DNA from: Nocardia beijingensis NBRC 16342
GTDB lineage: Bacteria > Actinomycetota > Actinomycetes > Mycobacteriales > Mycobacteriaceae
Length of the DNA stretch: 64,000 nucleotides
Assembly (NCBI RefSeq): GCF_001612785.1
Contig: NZ_BDBC01000031.1
Location: 1-64,000, forward strand
Reading direction: 5' to 3'
The position numbers and the translations under genes are program-made. Below are positions 42,943 through 51,747 of this stretch, piece after piece. The notes beneath the pieces were generated by a model. The model ran no database searches. It worked only from the letters and a program-made list of their open reading frames with translations, and had not been told where the DNA came from. Each line of letters begins with the position of its first letter. The stretch's first letter is position 1.

Positions 42943-43638
42943 CTACTTCGCCTGCACAGGAGGCTGGTTGATAGTGGTGAAGTACTGGATGGCGGCGCCG
43001 ATCGCCACCGGGGCGGTGACCAGGATCTGGCCCGCGATGGTGCCCAGCGCGCCGACGGCGATGATGCCGCCGAGGCAGCCGATGGCCGCGGCTGGGATGA
43101 ACGCGCCGAACAGGCCGACGATGGCGGCCGAAGCGACGGTGGCACCCGCGATGCCGCCGAGGACGCAGCCGACGGCGCCGCCGCCGATGCCGCCGATCAG
43201 GGTGCCGAGGGTGGCGCCCATGGTGATGGTGCTGGTCATGCGAGACCAGGCGGCCTGCTCGCGGTCGTATTCGTTCTTCCAGGGCGCCTTGTCCTCGAAC
43301 GGCAGGGCGACCGGTTTGTAGGCCGCGTGCGCCAGGTCGAACTGCGGGGTCAGGGTGGCGGTGTGGTCGGCGATGTCGGCCACGATCGGGAACTCGAAGT
43401 CATCGACCCGGAACTTCAGCGGCATGCCGGTGAGCACGGCGCCGTTGGCGGCCTTGATCTTGAACAGCCCGTCCTCGACGACCATGGAACCGGCATCGGT
43501 CGTGACGATGGACTGGGTGTCGGTGGCGTAGGCGGTGAAGTCGACGGCGTCGTCGCTACCGGGCTGCGCACCGGCCGAGCCGGCGGCGATCCCGACTGCG
43601 GCGACCAGACCAGCGGCCACCGCAACGATTTTCCTCAT
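42943..43638 (-). CDS. Secreted protein with C-terminal glycine-zipper membrane region
   Basis: A 231-residue protein. The signal peptide covers about 1-24 (VAAGLVAAVGIAAGSAGAQ). A beta-rich central part carries GAVLTGMPLKFRVDDFEFP and DIADHTATLTP. The last 90 residues are Gly/Ala-rich hydrophobic zipper helices (GGIGGGAVGCVLGGIAGA). This build is common among conserved nocardial secreted proteins of unknown role and suggests insertion in a membrane. The start has AGGAAA upstream. A strong hairpin follows the gene. Confidence 0.78.
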   Translation of the reverse strand: MRKIVAVAAGLVAAVGIAAGSAGAQPGSDDAVDFTAYATDTQSIVTTDAGSMVVEDGLFKIKAANGAVLTGMPLKFRVDDFEFPIVADIADHTATLTPQFDLAHAAYKPVALPFEDKAPWKNEYDREQAAWSRMTSTITMGATLGTLIGGIGGGAVGCVLGGIAGATVASAAIVGLFGAFIPAAAIGCLGGIIAVGALGTIAGQILVTAPVAIGAAIQYFTTINQPPVQAK

Positions 43639-43721
43639 CCTCGGTTGTTTCCTCTCGGTTTTCTCACAGGAAGCGGTCACGCCGAGCGCGCCGCACACCC
43701 GCCGCGGCCGCGGCGGGCAGG

Positions 43722-44654
43722 TCACAGGTCGAGGACGAGCGGGCCGGACCTGGCCCGCGAGACGCACAGCATCATCGTGTCGCCGCGCGCCCGCTCCTCG
43801 TCGGTCAGCAGTTCGTCCCGGTGCTCGATGTCGCCGGACAACACCGCGGTCTCGCAGCTGCCGCAAGTGCCTTCGCGGCAGGAGGTGACGATGCCGATCC
43901 CGGCGGATTCCAGGACGTCGGCGATGGATTGGTTCGCCCCGATCCGAAAGGTCCTGCCGCTGGCCGCCAAACGCACCTCGAACGGTTCGTTGGGCGCGAA
44001 CCGCGCCTGCCGCGGCACGAAACGCTCCACATGCACCGGCACCCCGGCGCGCGCGCCTTCGGACTCCGCCGCCGCCAGCAACGGCTCCGGTCCGCAGCAG
44101 TACACGGGGGTGTCGCCGAGATCGGCGAAGATCTCCCGCAGCGGCAGCAAGCCGTGTTCGTCCTGCGGCAGCAGCTTTGCCAGCGGATAGCGCTCGGCGA
44201 TGGCGTCGGCGAAGGCCATGTGTCCTCGGGTGCGGCCGCCGTAGTACAGCGACCATCGGGCGCCCGCGGCTTCCGCGGCGGCCACCATCGGCAGGATCGG
44301 CGTGATCCCGATGCCTCCGGCGAGGAAGACATAGCTGTCGCTGCCGACGAGCTCGAAGTTGTTGCGCGGCGCGGACACTCGCAGCACCGATCCGGGTTGC
44401 GCGGCACGGTGCAGGTAGGCCGATCCACCGCGCCCGCCCGGTTCGTGCAGCACCGCGATCCGCCAGCGTGCCCGGTCGGCCGGGTCGCCGCACAGCGAGT
44501 ACTGCCGCACACCCGCCGCGCCGACCGCGACATCGATGTGGGCTCCCGGTGTCCACGACGGCAGTTCGCCGCCGTCTACCGGGACCAGGTCGAGCGCGAA
44601 CACGCCCGCGGCCTCGTCGCGGCGGCGCCATACTCGCACCGCTGTGTCTGTCAT
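43722..44654 (-). CDS. Phthalate-dioxygenase-reductase-type flavin/2Fe-2S oxidoreductase
   Basis: A 310-residue reductase. The flavin domain has RQYSLCGDP. The NAD domain has FLAGGIGITPILPM and VYCCGPEPLL. A C-terminal plant-type 2Fe-2S domain has the ligands Cys-x4-Cys-x2-Cys in SCREGTCGSCETAVL and the distal Cys in MMLCVSRA. Such enzymes pass electrons from NAD(P)H to a Rieske oxygenase, a P450 or an O-demethylase. No oxygenase partner is in this window. GGGGAC precedes the ATG. It is divergent from the acyl-CoA dehydrogenase operon, with a 146-bp promoter gap. Confidence 0.88.
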   Translation of the reverse strand: MTDTAVRVWRRRDEAAGVFALDLVPVDGGELPSWTPGAHIDVAVGAAGVRQYSLCGDPADRARWRIAVLHEPGGRGGSAYLHRAAQPGSVLRVSAPRNNFELVGSDSYVFLAGGIGITPILPMVAAAEAAGARWSLYYGGRTRGHMAFADAIAERYPLAKLLPQDEHGLLPLREIFADLGDTPVYCCGPEPLLAAAESEGARAGVPVHVERFVPRQARFAPNEPFEVRLAASGRTFRIGANQSIADVLESAGIGIVTSCREGTCGSCETAVLSGDIEHRDELLTDEERARGDTMMLCVSRARSGPLVLDL

Positions 44655-44800
44655 ATCCGTCCCCTAGCCCGGCAACGTCTCCGCGATCACCGTCGCCGAG
44701 ATGCGCCGCCCACGCAGCGGACGAATGGGCAGTCGATTCGCGCAATCGACGTTGACTATCGCCCCCTCCCCCGCTCCGGCGCCGCGCCGAGACTGACGCC

Positions 44801-45961
44801 ATGAGCACTGTCGCGCAATTGGTGGACAAGACCACCCACTTCATTCGGGACCACGTAGTTCCGGTGGAACGCGAGGTCGTGGTGGACGGGCGGGTGATGG
44901 ACGACGCGCTGCGGCTCGAGCTGCAGAAGAAGGCCAAGGAGGCCGGCGTCTTCGGGCCGCTGTCGGATCCCCGGTACGGCGGCCTCGGCCTGGACACACG
45001 AGCCCAGGCGCAGGTGCTCGAAGCGGCCGGGGCCAGCTTGCTCGGCCCGATCGCGGTGAACGCGTGGGCGCCCGACGACGGCAACATCCACCTGCTCGCG
45101 CACGTCGCGAACGAAGAGCAGAAGCGGCGCTACCTAGCGCCGCTGGCGGCGGGCGAGGTCCGTTCCGCCATCGCGATGACCGAACCTGCCCCCGGAGCGG
45201 GATCCGATCCCGGAATGCTGCGGACCGTCGCCGAGGAGACCGATTCCGGCTGGGTGATCAACGGCGCGAAGCATTTCACCACGGGCGCGCAGGGCGCGGC
45301 GTTCACCATCTGCGTGGCGCGCACCGGCGACGGACCGACGATGTTCCTGGTCGACCAGGACAATCCCGGACTGCGGGTGGGTCGCAGGATGCCGACGCTC
45401 GACCACACCAGCGCGCCCGGCGGCCATTGCGAGGTGACCTTCGACAACTGCGAGGTGCCCGATTCCGCCGTACTGGGCCAGGTCGGCCAAGGCCTGGCGC
45501 TCGCGCAGGTCCGGCTGGCGCCCTCGCGGCTGGTGTTCAGCATGAACTGGCTCGGGCTCGCCGTGCGGGCGCACCAGCTGACCATCGAGCACATCGGCAC
45601 GCGCACGTCGTTCGGCGCTCCGATCGCCGAGCACGGCATGGCCCAGGGGCTCATCGCGGACAACGAGATCGACATCGCCGCCGCGCGTGGCGTGATCCGC
45701 ACCGCCGCCGAGACCATCGACGCGCAAGGACCGACCTCCTCGCAGGCGCGGCACGAGGCGTCGATCGCCAAGACGTTCGTCTCCGAGGCGGTATGGCGGG
45801 TGCTCGACCGGGCGGTCCAGCTGCACGGCGGGCTCGGCGTCTGCGAGGACCACCTCGTCGCTCGATTCCTGGTCGAAGCCAGGGCTTTTCGCATCTACGA
45901 AGGACCGTCGGAGGTCCTGCGCTGGTCCATCGCCCGCCGCGCACTGCGCACCAAACGCTGA
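44801..45961 (+). CDS. Acyl-CoA dehydrogenase family protein
   Basis: A 386-residue flavoprotein. It has AMTEPAPGAGSDPGML and HFTTGAQGAAF in the middle domain, RTSFGAPIAEHGMAQG, and a C-terminal VQLHGGLGVCEDH with RIYEGPSEVLRWSIARR supplying the Glu-Gly-Pro-Ser version of the catalytic/FAD motif. It would introduce a double bond next to the CoA thioester. It is the first gene of an eight-gene plus-strand operon. The next gene, a thioesterase, starts 10 bp after it. A FadE role for a branched or long acyl group is likely. Confidence 0.88.
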   Translation: MSTVAQLVDKTTHFIRDHVVPVEREVVVDGRVMDDALRLELQKKAKEAGVFGPLSDPRYGGLGLDTRAQAQVLEAAGASLLGPIAVNAWAPDDGNIHLLAHVANEEQKRRYLAPLAAGEVRSAIAMTEPAPGAGSDPGMLRTVAEETDSGWVINGAKHFTTGAQGAAFTICVARTGDGPTMFLVDQDNPGLRVGRRMPTLDHTSAPGGHCEVTFDNCEVPDSAVLGQVGQGLALAQVRLAPSRLVFSMNWLGLAVRAHQLTIEHIGTRTSFGAPIAEHGMAQGLIADNEIDIAAARGVIRTAAETIDAQGPTSSQARHEASIAKTFVSEAVWRVLDRAVQLHGGLGVCEDHLVARFLVEARAFRIYEGPSEVLRWSIARRALRTKR

Positions 45962-45971
45962 AGGAGACGTC

Positions 45972-46496
45972 ATGACCACGCGTGAGATCGCCGGTTTCGC
46001 GGCGGCCTACCCCGAACTCGACTGCGACGCCGTCGATTACGAATACCTGCGGGCGGTGTCGCAGGAGATGGTTCCGTTCGGCCGCCACGTCGGCACGCTG
46101 ATCACCGAGATCGGGCCCGAACGCGCCGTCGTCGAGATCCCCGCCGTCGGCACGGTCGGCAACCACATGGGCACCGTGCACGCCGGGGCGCTGTTCACCG
46201 CCGCCGACATCGGCGGAGCGGCGGCGTTCGTCGGTGCCGCGGCCGCTCGCCTGCGCACCGTCGAGCGGCTGGTGCTGCGCGGCGGCAGCGCGTCCTACCG
46301 CAAGCCCGCGGTCGGCCGCATCCGCGCCATCGCAACCGTCGACCAGCGTGAACTCGCCGACGTGCTGGCCGCCACGGCCTCGAGCCGCTTCGAGTTGTCC
46401 GGTAAGGCGAGTCTGCTCGACGACGGCGATGTCGTCGTCGCGAAGTTCACCTTCGACTACGTCTGCGACGTCACCATCGCGGAGGACCAGCGATGA
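45972..46496 (+). CDS. Hot-dog-fold thioesterase (PaaI/DUF4442-like)
   Basis: A 174-residue single hot-dog protein. NHMGTVHAGALFTAADIGGAAAF supplies the PaaI-type active-site Asn-x-x-Gly-x-x-His-x-Gly pattern and the following Ala-rich helix. It probably hydrolyses acyl-CoA. GGAGA lies six bases before the ATG. The stop overlaps the next start by 4 bp. Together with the dehydrogenase and hydrolase it forms a lipid-handling front half of the operon. Confidence 0.83.
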   Translation: MTTREIAGFAAAYPELDCDAVDYEYLRAVSQEMVPFGRHVGTLITEIGPERAVVEIPAVGTVGNHMGTVHAGALFTAADIGGAAAFVGAAAARLRTVERLVLRGGSASYRKPAVGRIRAIATVDQRELADVLAATASSRFELSGKASLLDDGDVVVAKFTFDYVCDVTIAEDQR

Positions 46497-47386
46497 CCAC
46501 CGCGGCGCCGCAGAACCGTTCGGAGTTCACCACACTGGAATCGACCACGGTGCCGACCGCCGACGGCGTCACCTTCACCGTTCGCTTCCTGGCCTCGAAG
46601 AAGCCGGGCGCGCCCGTCGTGCTCATCCTGCCCGCCATGGCGATGAAGGCGAAGAACTACCTGTTCCTCGCGAAAGAACTGCACGCGCAGGGACTTTCTG
46701 TCGCGATGACCGACCTGCGGGCACACGGCGAAGCCGAGCCCGAATTCGGGTCGCACCGCGATTTCGGCTACCGCGAGATGATCGAGACCGATCTGCCCGC
46801 CATCGTCGACGCGGTGCGGGCGCGGTTCCCCGAGGCGCCGATCCATCTGTTCGGGCACAGTCTGGGCGGGCAGCTCGCCTTGCTGTTCACCGCGGCCGAG
46901 CCGGAGCGGATCGCGGGCGTCACCGTCATCGGCACCGGCACGGTCTTCTGGTGGGCGTTCGGGCCGCGCCGCTGGTGGGAGGCGCTGAGCCAGATCCAGT
47001 GGATCGGCCTGGTCTCCCGGTGGAAGGGCCACTGGCCCGGCGGTGTGCTCATCCCGGCCCCGATGCCGGGCGGCGTCATGCGTGACTGGTCGACGCACTC
47101 GCTGACCAGCTACTACCGGCCCAAGGGCAGCAAGCGCCGATACAACACCCTGCTGCGGGAGCTGACCGCGCCGGTGTTGGCGATCTCGTTGTCCGACGAC
47201 GTGCTCGGCCCGAAGTCCAACGTCGACTTCCTGGTCTCCCGCATGCCGAAGGCCCGGGTGACCCGGTGGCACATCGACGAGAACGCGCCGGTGGTCAATC
47301 GCGACCACTTCCTGTGGATCAAGGACTCCCCCGCGATCGCGGCCCGGGTGGCGACCTGGATCGTCGCGGGCGAGCTGCCGGGCTGA
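46493..47386 (+). CDS. Alpha/beta-fold hydrolase (lysophospholipase/MAG-lipase type)
   Basis: A 297-residue serine hydrolase. It has an oxyanion-type VVLILPAMAMKAKNY, the nucleophile elbow GHSLGG (about residue 122) and likely Asp/His near LSDDVLGP and NRDHFLW. Monoacylglycerol lipase or lysophospholipase activity is the closest general call. Its position just before a Ugp-type importer and phosphodiesterase suggests handling of glycerolipid breakdown products. Confidence 0.83.
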   Translation: MTTAAPQNRSEFTTLESTTVPTADGVTFTVRFLASKKPGAPVVLILPAMAMKAKNYLFLAKELHAQGLSVAMTDLRAHGEAEPEFGSHRDFGYREMIETDLPAIVDAVRARFPEAPIHLFGHSLGGQLALLFTAAEPERIAGVTVIGTGTVFWWAFGPRRWWEALSQIQWIGLVSRWKGHWPGGVLIPAPMPGGVMRDWSTHSLTSYYRPKGSKRRYNTLLRELTAPVLAISLSDDVLGPKSNVDFLVSRMPKARVTRWHIDENAPVVNRDHFLWIKDSPAIAARVATWIVAGELPG

Positions 47387-47395
47387 GGGGCGACG

Positions 47396-48529
47396 GTGGC
47401 ACGACTGCGAATCGAAGCGGTGTCCAAGCGCTTCGGCGCCGCCCACGCGGTGCGCGAGGTGAGCCTCGACATCGCCGACGGCGAGTTCATGGTGCTGCTC
47501 GGCCCGAGCGGCTGCGGCAAATCCACACTGCTGCGGATGATCGCCGGTCTGGAGGATCCCTCCGACGGCCGGATCCTGCTGGACGACAGAGACATCACGC
47601 ATCAGGCGCCGCAGCAGCGCGACTTGGCGATGGTGTTCCAGAGCTATGCGCTCTACCCGCACCTGACCGTCGCCGAGAACATCGGATTCCCGCTGCGCGC
47701 CCGGCACGCACCGCGGGCGAGGATCGCCGAGCGGGTGGCGGAGGTCGCCGGGGTGCTCGGACTCACCGAGCTGCTGCGCCGCCGACCGTCCGCGCTGTCG
47801 GGCGGGCAGCGCCAGCGCGTCGCGCTGGCCCGCGCCATGGTGCGCGACCCCGGCGCGTTCCTGATGGACGAACCACTGTCGAACCTGGACGCGAAGCTGC
47901 GCAGCGCGACCCGCGCCGAACTGATCGGGCTGCATCAGCGGCTGGGTGCGACGTTCCTGTACGTAACCCACGACCAGGTCGAAGCGATGACGATGGCCGA
48001 CCGGATCGCCTTGCTCAACGACGGCCGGGTGGAGCAGGTGGGCACGCCGACCGAGCTCTACGACCGTCCCCGGTCGACTTTCGTCGCCGGATTCCTCGGC
48101 GCGCCGCCGATGAACCTGTTTCCCGCCGTCGTCACCGAGCGCGACGGTTCGCTGCGCGTGGTGGCCGACGGCATCGACATCGAATTGGGCATCGACGCAG
48201 CGAATTTCGATGACGACGTGGAAGTGGTCGCGGGCATCCGCCCGGAACAGCTGCGCCTGGATCGGACCGGCGCCGACATCCGCGGCCGCGTGACGATGGT
48301 GGAGAACCTCGGCAGCGAGGAACTGATCCACTTCACCACCGGTGATCGGATCCTGTGCGTCCGAGCGCCGCGACCCGCGGGCGTCGCGGTCGACGACGAT
48401 ATCGCGTTGCGGGCCGACCCGGCCCACATCCACCTGTTCCATGCCGGCTCCGGGCTGCGCCTGACCTGGCAGGAGACGCGCCGGGACGCCACCGTCGACA
48501 GCGCGGGCGAACCCGTCGCCGTCGCCTGA
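47396..48529 (+). CDS. ugpC: Ugp/Mal-type ABC importer ATP-binding protein
   Basis: A 377-residue ATPase of the CUT1 importer class. Walker A is GPSGCGKST (37-45), signature LSGGQRQR, Walker B FLMDEPLSNLDA, switch VTHD. A C-terminal regulatory TOBE domain follows from about 240. The GTG lies 9 bp after the hydrolase stop. It energises the two permeases encoded further downstream. The symbol reflects the Ugp-like gene set including the phosphodiesterase; a sugar substrate is the alternative. Confidence 0.87.
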   Translation: MARLRIEAVSKRFGAAHAVREVSLDIADGEFMVLLGPSGCGKSTLLRMIAGLEDPSDGRILLDDRDITHQAPQQRDLAMVFQSYALYPHLTVAENIGFPLRARHAPRARIAERVAEVAGVLGLTELLRRRPSALSGGQRQRVALARAMVRDPGAFLMDEPLSNLDAKLRSATRAELIGLHQRLGATFLYVTHDQVEAMTMADRIALLNDGRVEQVGTPTELYDRPRSTFVAGFLGAPPMNLFPAVVTERDGSLRVVADGIDIELGIDAANFDDDVEVVAGIRPEQLRLDRTGADIRGRVTMVENLGSEELIHFTTGDRILCVRAPRPAGVAVDDDIALRADPAHIHLFHAGSGLRLTWQETRRDATVDSAGEPVAVA

Positions 48530-48564
48530 ACCTCGAACACCCCTACTCGATGAGGAGAAACACC

Positions 48565-49938
48565 GTGAAACGCACCGCGCCCATTCTGGGCCTGGTGTTC
48601 GCAACCACCGTCGCGCTCAGCGCTTGCGGCGGACTCGGGAGCACCACCACCGACTCGAACGCCGACAGCGCGCAGATCCCGGAGCTGAAGCCGGACCAGC
48701 AGGTGTCGATCGTGTTCGAGTCCTACAACTACGGACTCGCCGGGGCCTGGACCGACACCTTCAACTCCTTGATCGCCGACTTCCGCAAGAAGTTCCCGAA
48801 CATCACGGTGACCGCGCAGAAGCCGCAGGGCAACAGCCCGAACCCGGCCACCGACACCATTTCCAGCATCCAGAACCAGATGGTCGCGGGCTCGCCGCCG
48901 GACGTCGCCCAGCTCGGTTTCAGCGACCTGGACTTCACCATCCACCAGCTCGGCGCCAAGCCCCTGGACACTTTGGTCGGCAAACAGGAAGTGCAGCACA
49001 ACTTCGACGGAGCGAAGCATCCCTTCGCGCCGAAGGCCCGCACGCTGGCCGACTGGGACGGCCACACCTATGGCGTGCCGTTCGTGTTCTCCACGCCCGT
49101 GCTGTATTACAACGCCTCGCTGTTCACCGAAGCGGGCTTGGATCCGGCGCATCCGCCGGCCACCTGGCAGCAGGTCGCCGAGGCCGCGACGGCGATCACC
49201 GGCAAGACCGGTAAGGGCGGCGTCTATGTCGACTGCCTGACCAAGACCGCCAAGGACTGGTGCTTCCAGTCGATGGTGCGGTCCAACGGCGGCCGGGTGA
49301 TCTCCGAGGACCGCACCAAGCTGACCTTCGCCGACGCCCCCGCGGTGGAGGTCGCCGCCATGAGCCAGCAGCTGGTCAACTCCGGCGGCATGCCGAAGCT
49401 CAACCAGAAGCAGGGCTACGAGGCTTTCGCCCGCGGTGAGATCGGCATGATCCTGGAGACCAGCGCGATCCAGGGCACCTTCGTCACCGGCGCGAAGGAC
49501 AAGTGGGATCTGCGCTCGGCGTCGATGCCCAGCTTCGCGGGCAAGCCCGCCGTGCCGACGAATTCCGGCGCCTCGCTGCACATCCTGGCCAACGACCCGG
49601 CCAAGCAGCGCGCCGCCTGGGAGCTGATCAAGTTCCTCACCAGCGAATCCGCCTACACCAAGATCTCGCAGGGCATCGGCTACCTGCCGCTGCGCACCGG
49701 CCTGATGGACGACCCGGAGGGGCTGCAGGCCTGGGCGAAGCAGAATCCGCTGCTGGGACCGAATGTCGCGCAGCTGGCGAACATGGAACCGTGGATCTCC
49801 ATGCCCGGCACCAACTATCTGCAGATCCGCGATGGCATGATGGACGCCGTCGAGGCGATCGTATTCCAGGGCAAGGAGCCGCAGTCCACCCTCACCGCCG
49901 CTCGTGACCAGGGCGCCAAACTCCTGCCTGCGTCATGA
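48565..49938 (+). CDS. ugpB: Extracellular solute-binding lipoprotein (UgpB-like)
   Basis: A 457-residue lipoprotein. The signal is residues 1-20 and the lipobox LSAC gives lipidation at Cys21. It is a family 1 solute-binding protein with FPNITVTAQKPQGN, DVAQLGFSDLDF, YGVPFVFSTPVLYYN and a C-terminal Trp/Ser-rich region. UgpB proteins bind sn-glycerol-3-phosphate or glycerophosphodiesters; a sugar ligand is not excluded. The GTG at 48565 has GAGGAG upstream and gives a clean signal peptide. The stop overlaps the phosphodiesterase start by 4 bp. Confidence 0.85.
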   Translation: MKRTAPILGLVFATTVALSACGGLGSTTTDSNADSAQIPELKPDQQVSIVFESYNYGLAGAWTDTFNSLIADFRKKFPNITVTAQKPQGNSPNPATDTISSIQNQMVAGSPPDVAQLGFSDLDFTIHQLGAKPLDTLVGKQEVQHNFDGAKHPFAPKARTLADWDGHTYGVPFVFSTPVLYYNASLFTEAGLDPAHPPATWQQVAEAATAITGKTGKGGVYVDCLTKTAKDWCFQSMVRSNGGRVISEDRTKLTFADAPAVEVAAMSQQLVNSGGMPKLNQKQGYEAFARGEIGMILETSAIQGTFVTGAKDKWDLRSASMPSFAGKPAVPTNSGASLHILANDPAKQRAAWELIKFLTSESAYTKISQGIGYLPLRTGLMDDPEGLQAWAKQNPLLGPNVAQLANMEPWISMPGTNYLQIRDGMMDAVEAIVFQGKEPQSTLTAARDQGAKLLPAS

Positions 49939-50792
49939 GCGAGGTGACGATCGTCCAGCTGACCGACACCCACATCCGGCCCGGCGGGGAACTGGTGCAC
50001 GGGATGGTGGACACCTACGCCAACCTCACCCACGTGCTGCAACAACTGCGTGCCTCGCGGCAGCGCATCGACGCGCTGGTGCTCTCGGGGGATCTGACCG
50101 ACACCGGCTCGCCAGAGGCCTACCGGCGGCTGCGCGGCGCGGTCGAGCCGGTGGCCCAAGAACTCGGCGCGCGGACGGTGTACGTCATGGGCAACCACGA
50201 CGAGCGCACCGCCTTCGCCACCGAACTGCTCGGGGCCGACCCCGCCGCGCTGGACCCGGACACCACGCACGACCAGGTGGCCGACGTGGCGGGTCTGCGG
50301 GTGATCGCGCTCGACAGCACGACGCCGCGACGGCACGACGGGCGGCTCGAGGAGCACCAGCTGGACTGGCTGGCCGCGCAGCTGCGCGAACCTGCGCCGC
50401 GCGGCACACTGCTGGTGCTGCACCACCCGCCGATCCCCTCGCCGGTCGCGGCCACCGAATACCTGCGGCTGGAGCGGCCGGAACTGCTGGCCGAGGTGCT
50501 GGCCGGATCGGACGTGCGGCTGATCGTCTGCGGGCACAACCATCTCACCGGCGCGGCGGCGCTGGCGGGCATCCCGGTCTGGATCGGTCCCGCGCTGGCC
50601 TACCGGATCGACACGATCGCCCCGGTCGGACGTCATCGAGGACTGATCGGATTCGGCTACAGCCGCATCGATCTGTTCGGGTCCACCATGGTCGCCACGG
50701 CGATCGAGGCGACACCCGCCGAGATCCTCTACGACCGGCCCGAACAGGACGTGCTCGAGCAGCTCGCCGCGCTCGCCGCGGAGGCCGGGTAA
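49935..50792 (+). CDS. Calcineurin-like metallophosphodiesterase
   Basis: A 285-residue metallophosphoesterase with all family metal motifs: Asp-x-His (TDTHIRP), GDLTD, GNHDE, HHPPIP and GHNH. It is close to CpdA/GpdQ-type phosphodiesterases. Set inside the ABC importer operon between the binding protein and the permeases, it most likely hydrolyses imported glycerophosphodiesters to glycerol-3-phosphate. cAMP hydrolysis is an alternative for this family. Confidence 0.87.
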   Translation: MSEVTIVQLTDTHIRPGGELVHGMVDTYANLTHVLQQLRASRQRIDALVLSGDLTDTGSPEAYRRLRGAVEPVAQELGARTVYVMGNHDERTAFATELLGADPAALDPDTTHDQVADVAGLRVIALDSTTPRRHDGRLEEHQLDWLAAQLREPAPRGTLLVLHHPPIPSPVAATEYLRLERPELLAEVLAGSDVRLIVCGHNHLTGAAALAGIPVWIGPALAYRIDTIAPVGRHRGLIGFGYSRIDLFGSTMVATAIEATPAEILYDRPEQDVLEQLAALAAEAG

Positions 50793-50796
50793 CTCG

Positions 50797-51747
50797 ATGT
50801 TCGTCGTCGAATCCTCGCTCCCGGTCACGGAAGCGGCCGAAACGGTCGCGCCCGCGCATCGCCCCGCCCGGTTCCGCCGGGCGGGGCGCTTCGCCGTGCC
50901 GTACCTGTATCTGGCGCCCGCGCTGGTGCTGCTGGTCGTGTGGATCTACCGGCCGCTGGTCCAGGCGGTCGAGTTGTCCACGTATTCGTGGAATCTGCTG
51001 CCGAGCTCGCCGATGAAGCCGGTCGGCACCGGCAATTACGAACGGCTGCTGCATCTTCCGGCCTTCTGGGACTCGGTGGGCCGCACCGGCGTACTGATCG
51101 CGGGCATGCTGCCGTTCACCGTGGTGCTCCCGCTGCTCATCGCGCTGGCCAGCCGGCGGGTGCACGGACGGGCGCGGACGGTCTACCACGCGTTCGTCTT
51201 CGTGCCGTTCCTCGTCGCGCCGGTCGCGGCGGCGGCGGTGTGGCGCTGGCTGCTGCATCCCGGCAGCGGCTTCGTCGATCAGGTGCTGCGCTCGGATCGC
51301 AACTGGGTCTACGACGTGGGCACCGCGCACGGGGTGATTATCGTGATCACCGGATGGCAGTTGCTCGGCTTCGCCGTGCTGGTGATCTGGGCCGGGCTGG
51401 CGGGCATCAGCGGTGACTACGACGAGGCCGCCCGGGTGGACGGCGCGAGCGCACGGCAGATCCGCCGGTGGATCACCTTGCCCCTGCTGTCGCCCACGCT
51501 GCTGTTCCTCGTGCTGACCACGGTTCTGCTCAGTCCCACGCTGACCTTCCCGCTCATCGACTCGATGACCCAAGGCGGTCCGGCGCAAGCGACCACCAAC
51601 ATCTACTACCTGCTGTGGGACTACGCCTTCCACAGCTTCGACGCCGGACTCAGCGCCGCCGCCGGTGTGCTGCTGTTCGCCGGGTTCGGCGTGATCGCGG
51701 GAGTGCTGGTGTGGGTCTCGGAAAAGGTTGCCTTCCATGACGATTGA
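50797..51747 (+). CDS. ugpA: ABC importer permease (UgpA-like)
   Basis: A 316-residue membrane protein with six hydrophobic segments and the EAA loop DEAARVDGASARQIRRWITLPLLSP. It begins 4 bp after the phosphodiesterase and ends inside the next permease gene (11-bp overlap). It pairs with the second permease to form the importer channel. Confidence 0.87.
   Translation: MFVVESSLPVTEAAETVAPAHRPARFRRAGRFAVPYLYLAPALVLLVVWIYRPLVQAVELSTYSWNLLPSSPMKPVGTGNYERLLHLPAFWDSVGRTGVLIAGMLPFTVVLPLLIALASRRVHGRARTVYHAFVFVPFLVAPVAAAAVWRWLLHPGSGFVDQVLRSDRNWVYDVGTAHGVIIVITGWQLLGFAVLVIWAGLAGISGDYDEAARVDGASARQIRRWITLPLLSPTLLFLVLTTVLLSPTLTFPLIDSMTQGGPAQATTNIYYLLWDYAFHSFDAGLSAAAGVLLFAGFGVIAGVLVWVSEKVAFHDD

Noticed and set aside
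42728..43321. Plus-strand frame of 197 codons opposite the secreted protein gene
   Set aside because: It reads through the terminator hairpin and is antisense to the signal-peptide-bearing gene; the N-terminal part has no structure.
46457..48604. 715-codon minus-strand frame opposite the hydrolase and ugpC
   Set aside because: Antisense to two genes with clear catalytic motifs; no recognisable domain of its own.
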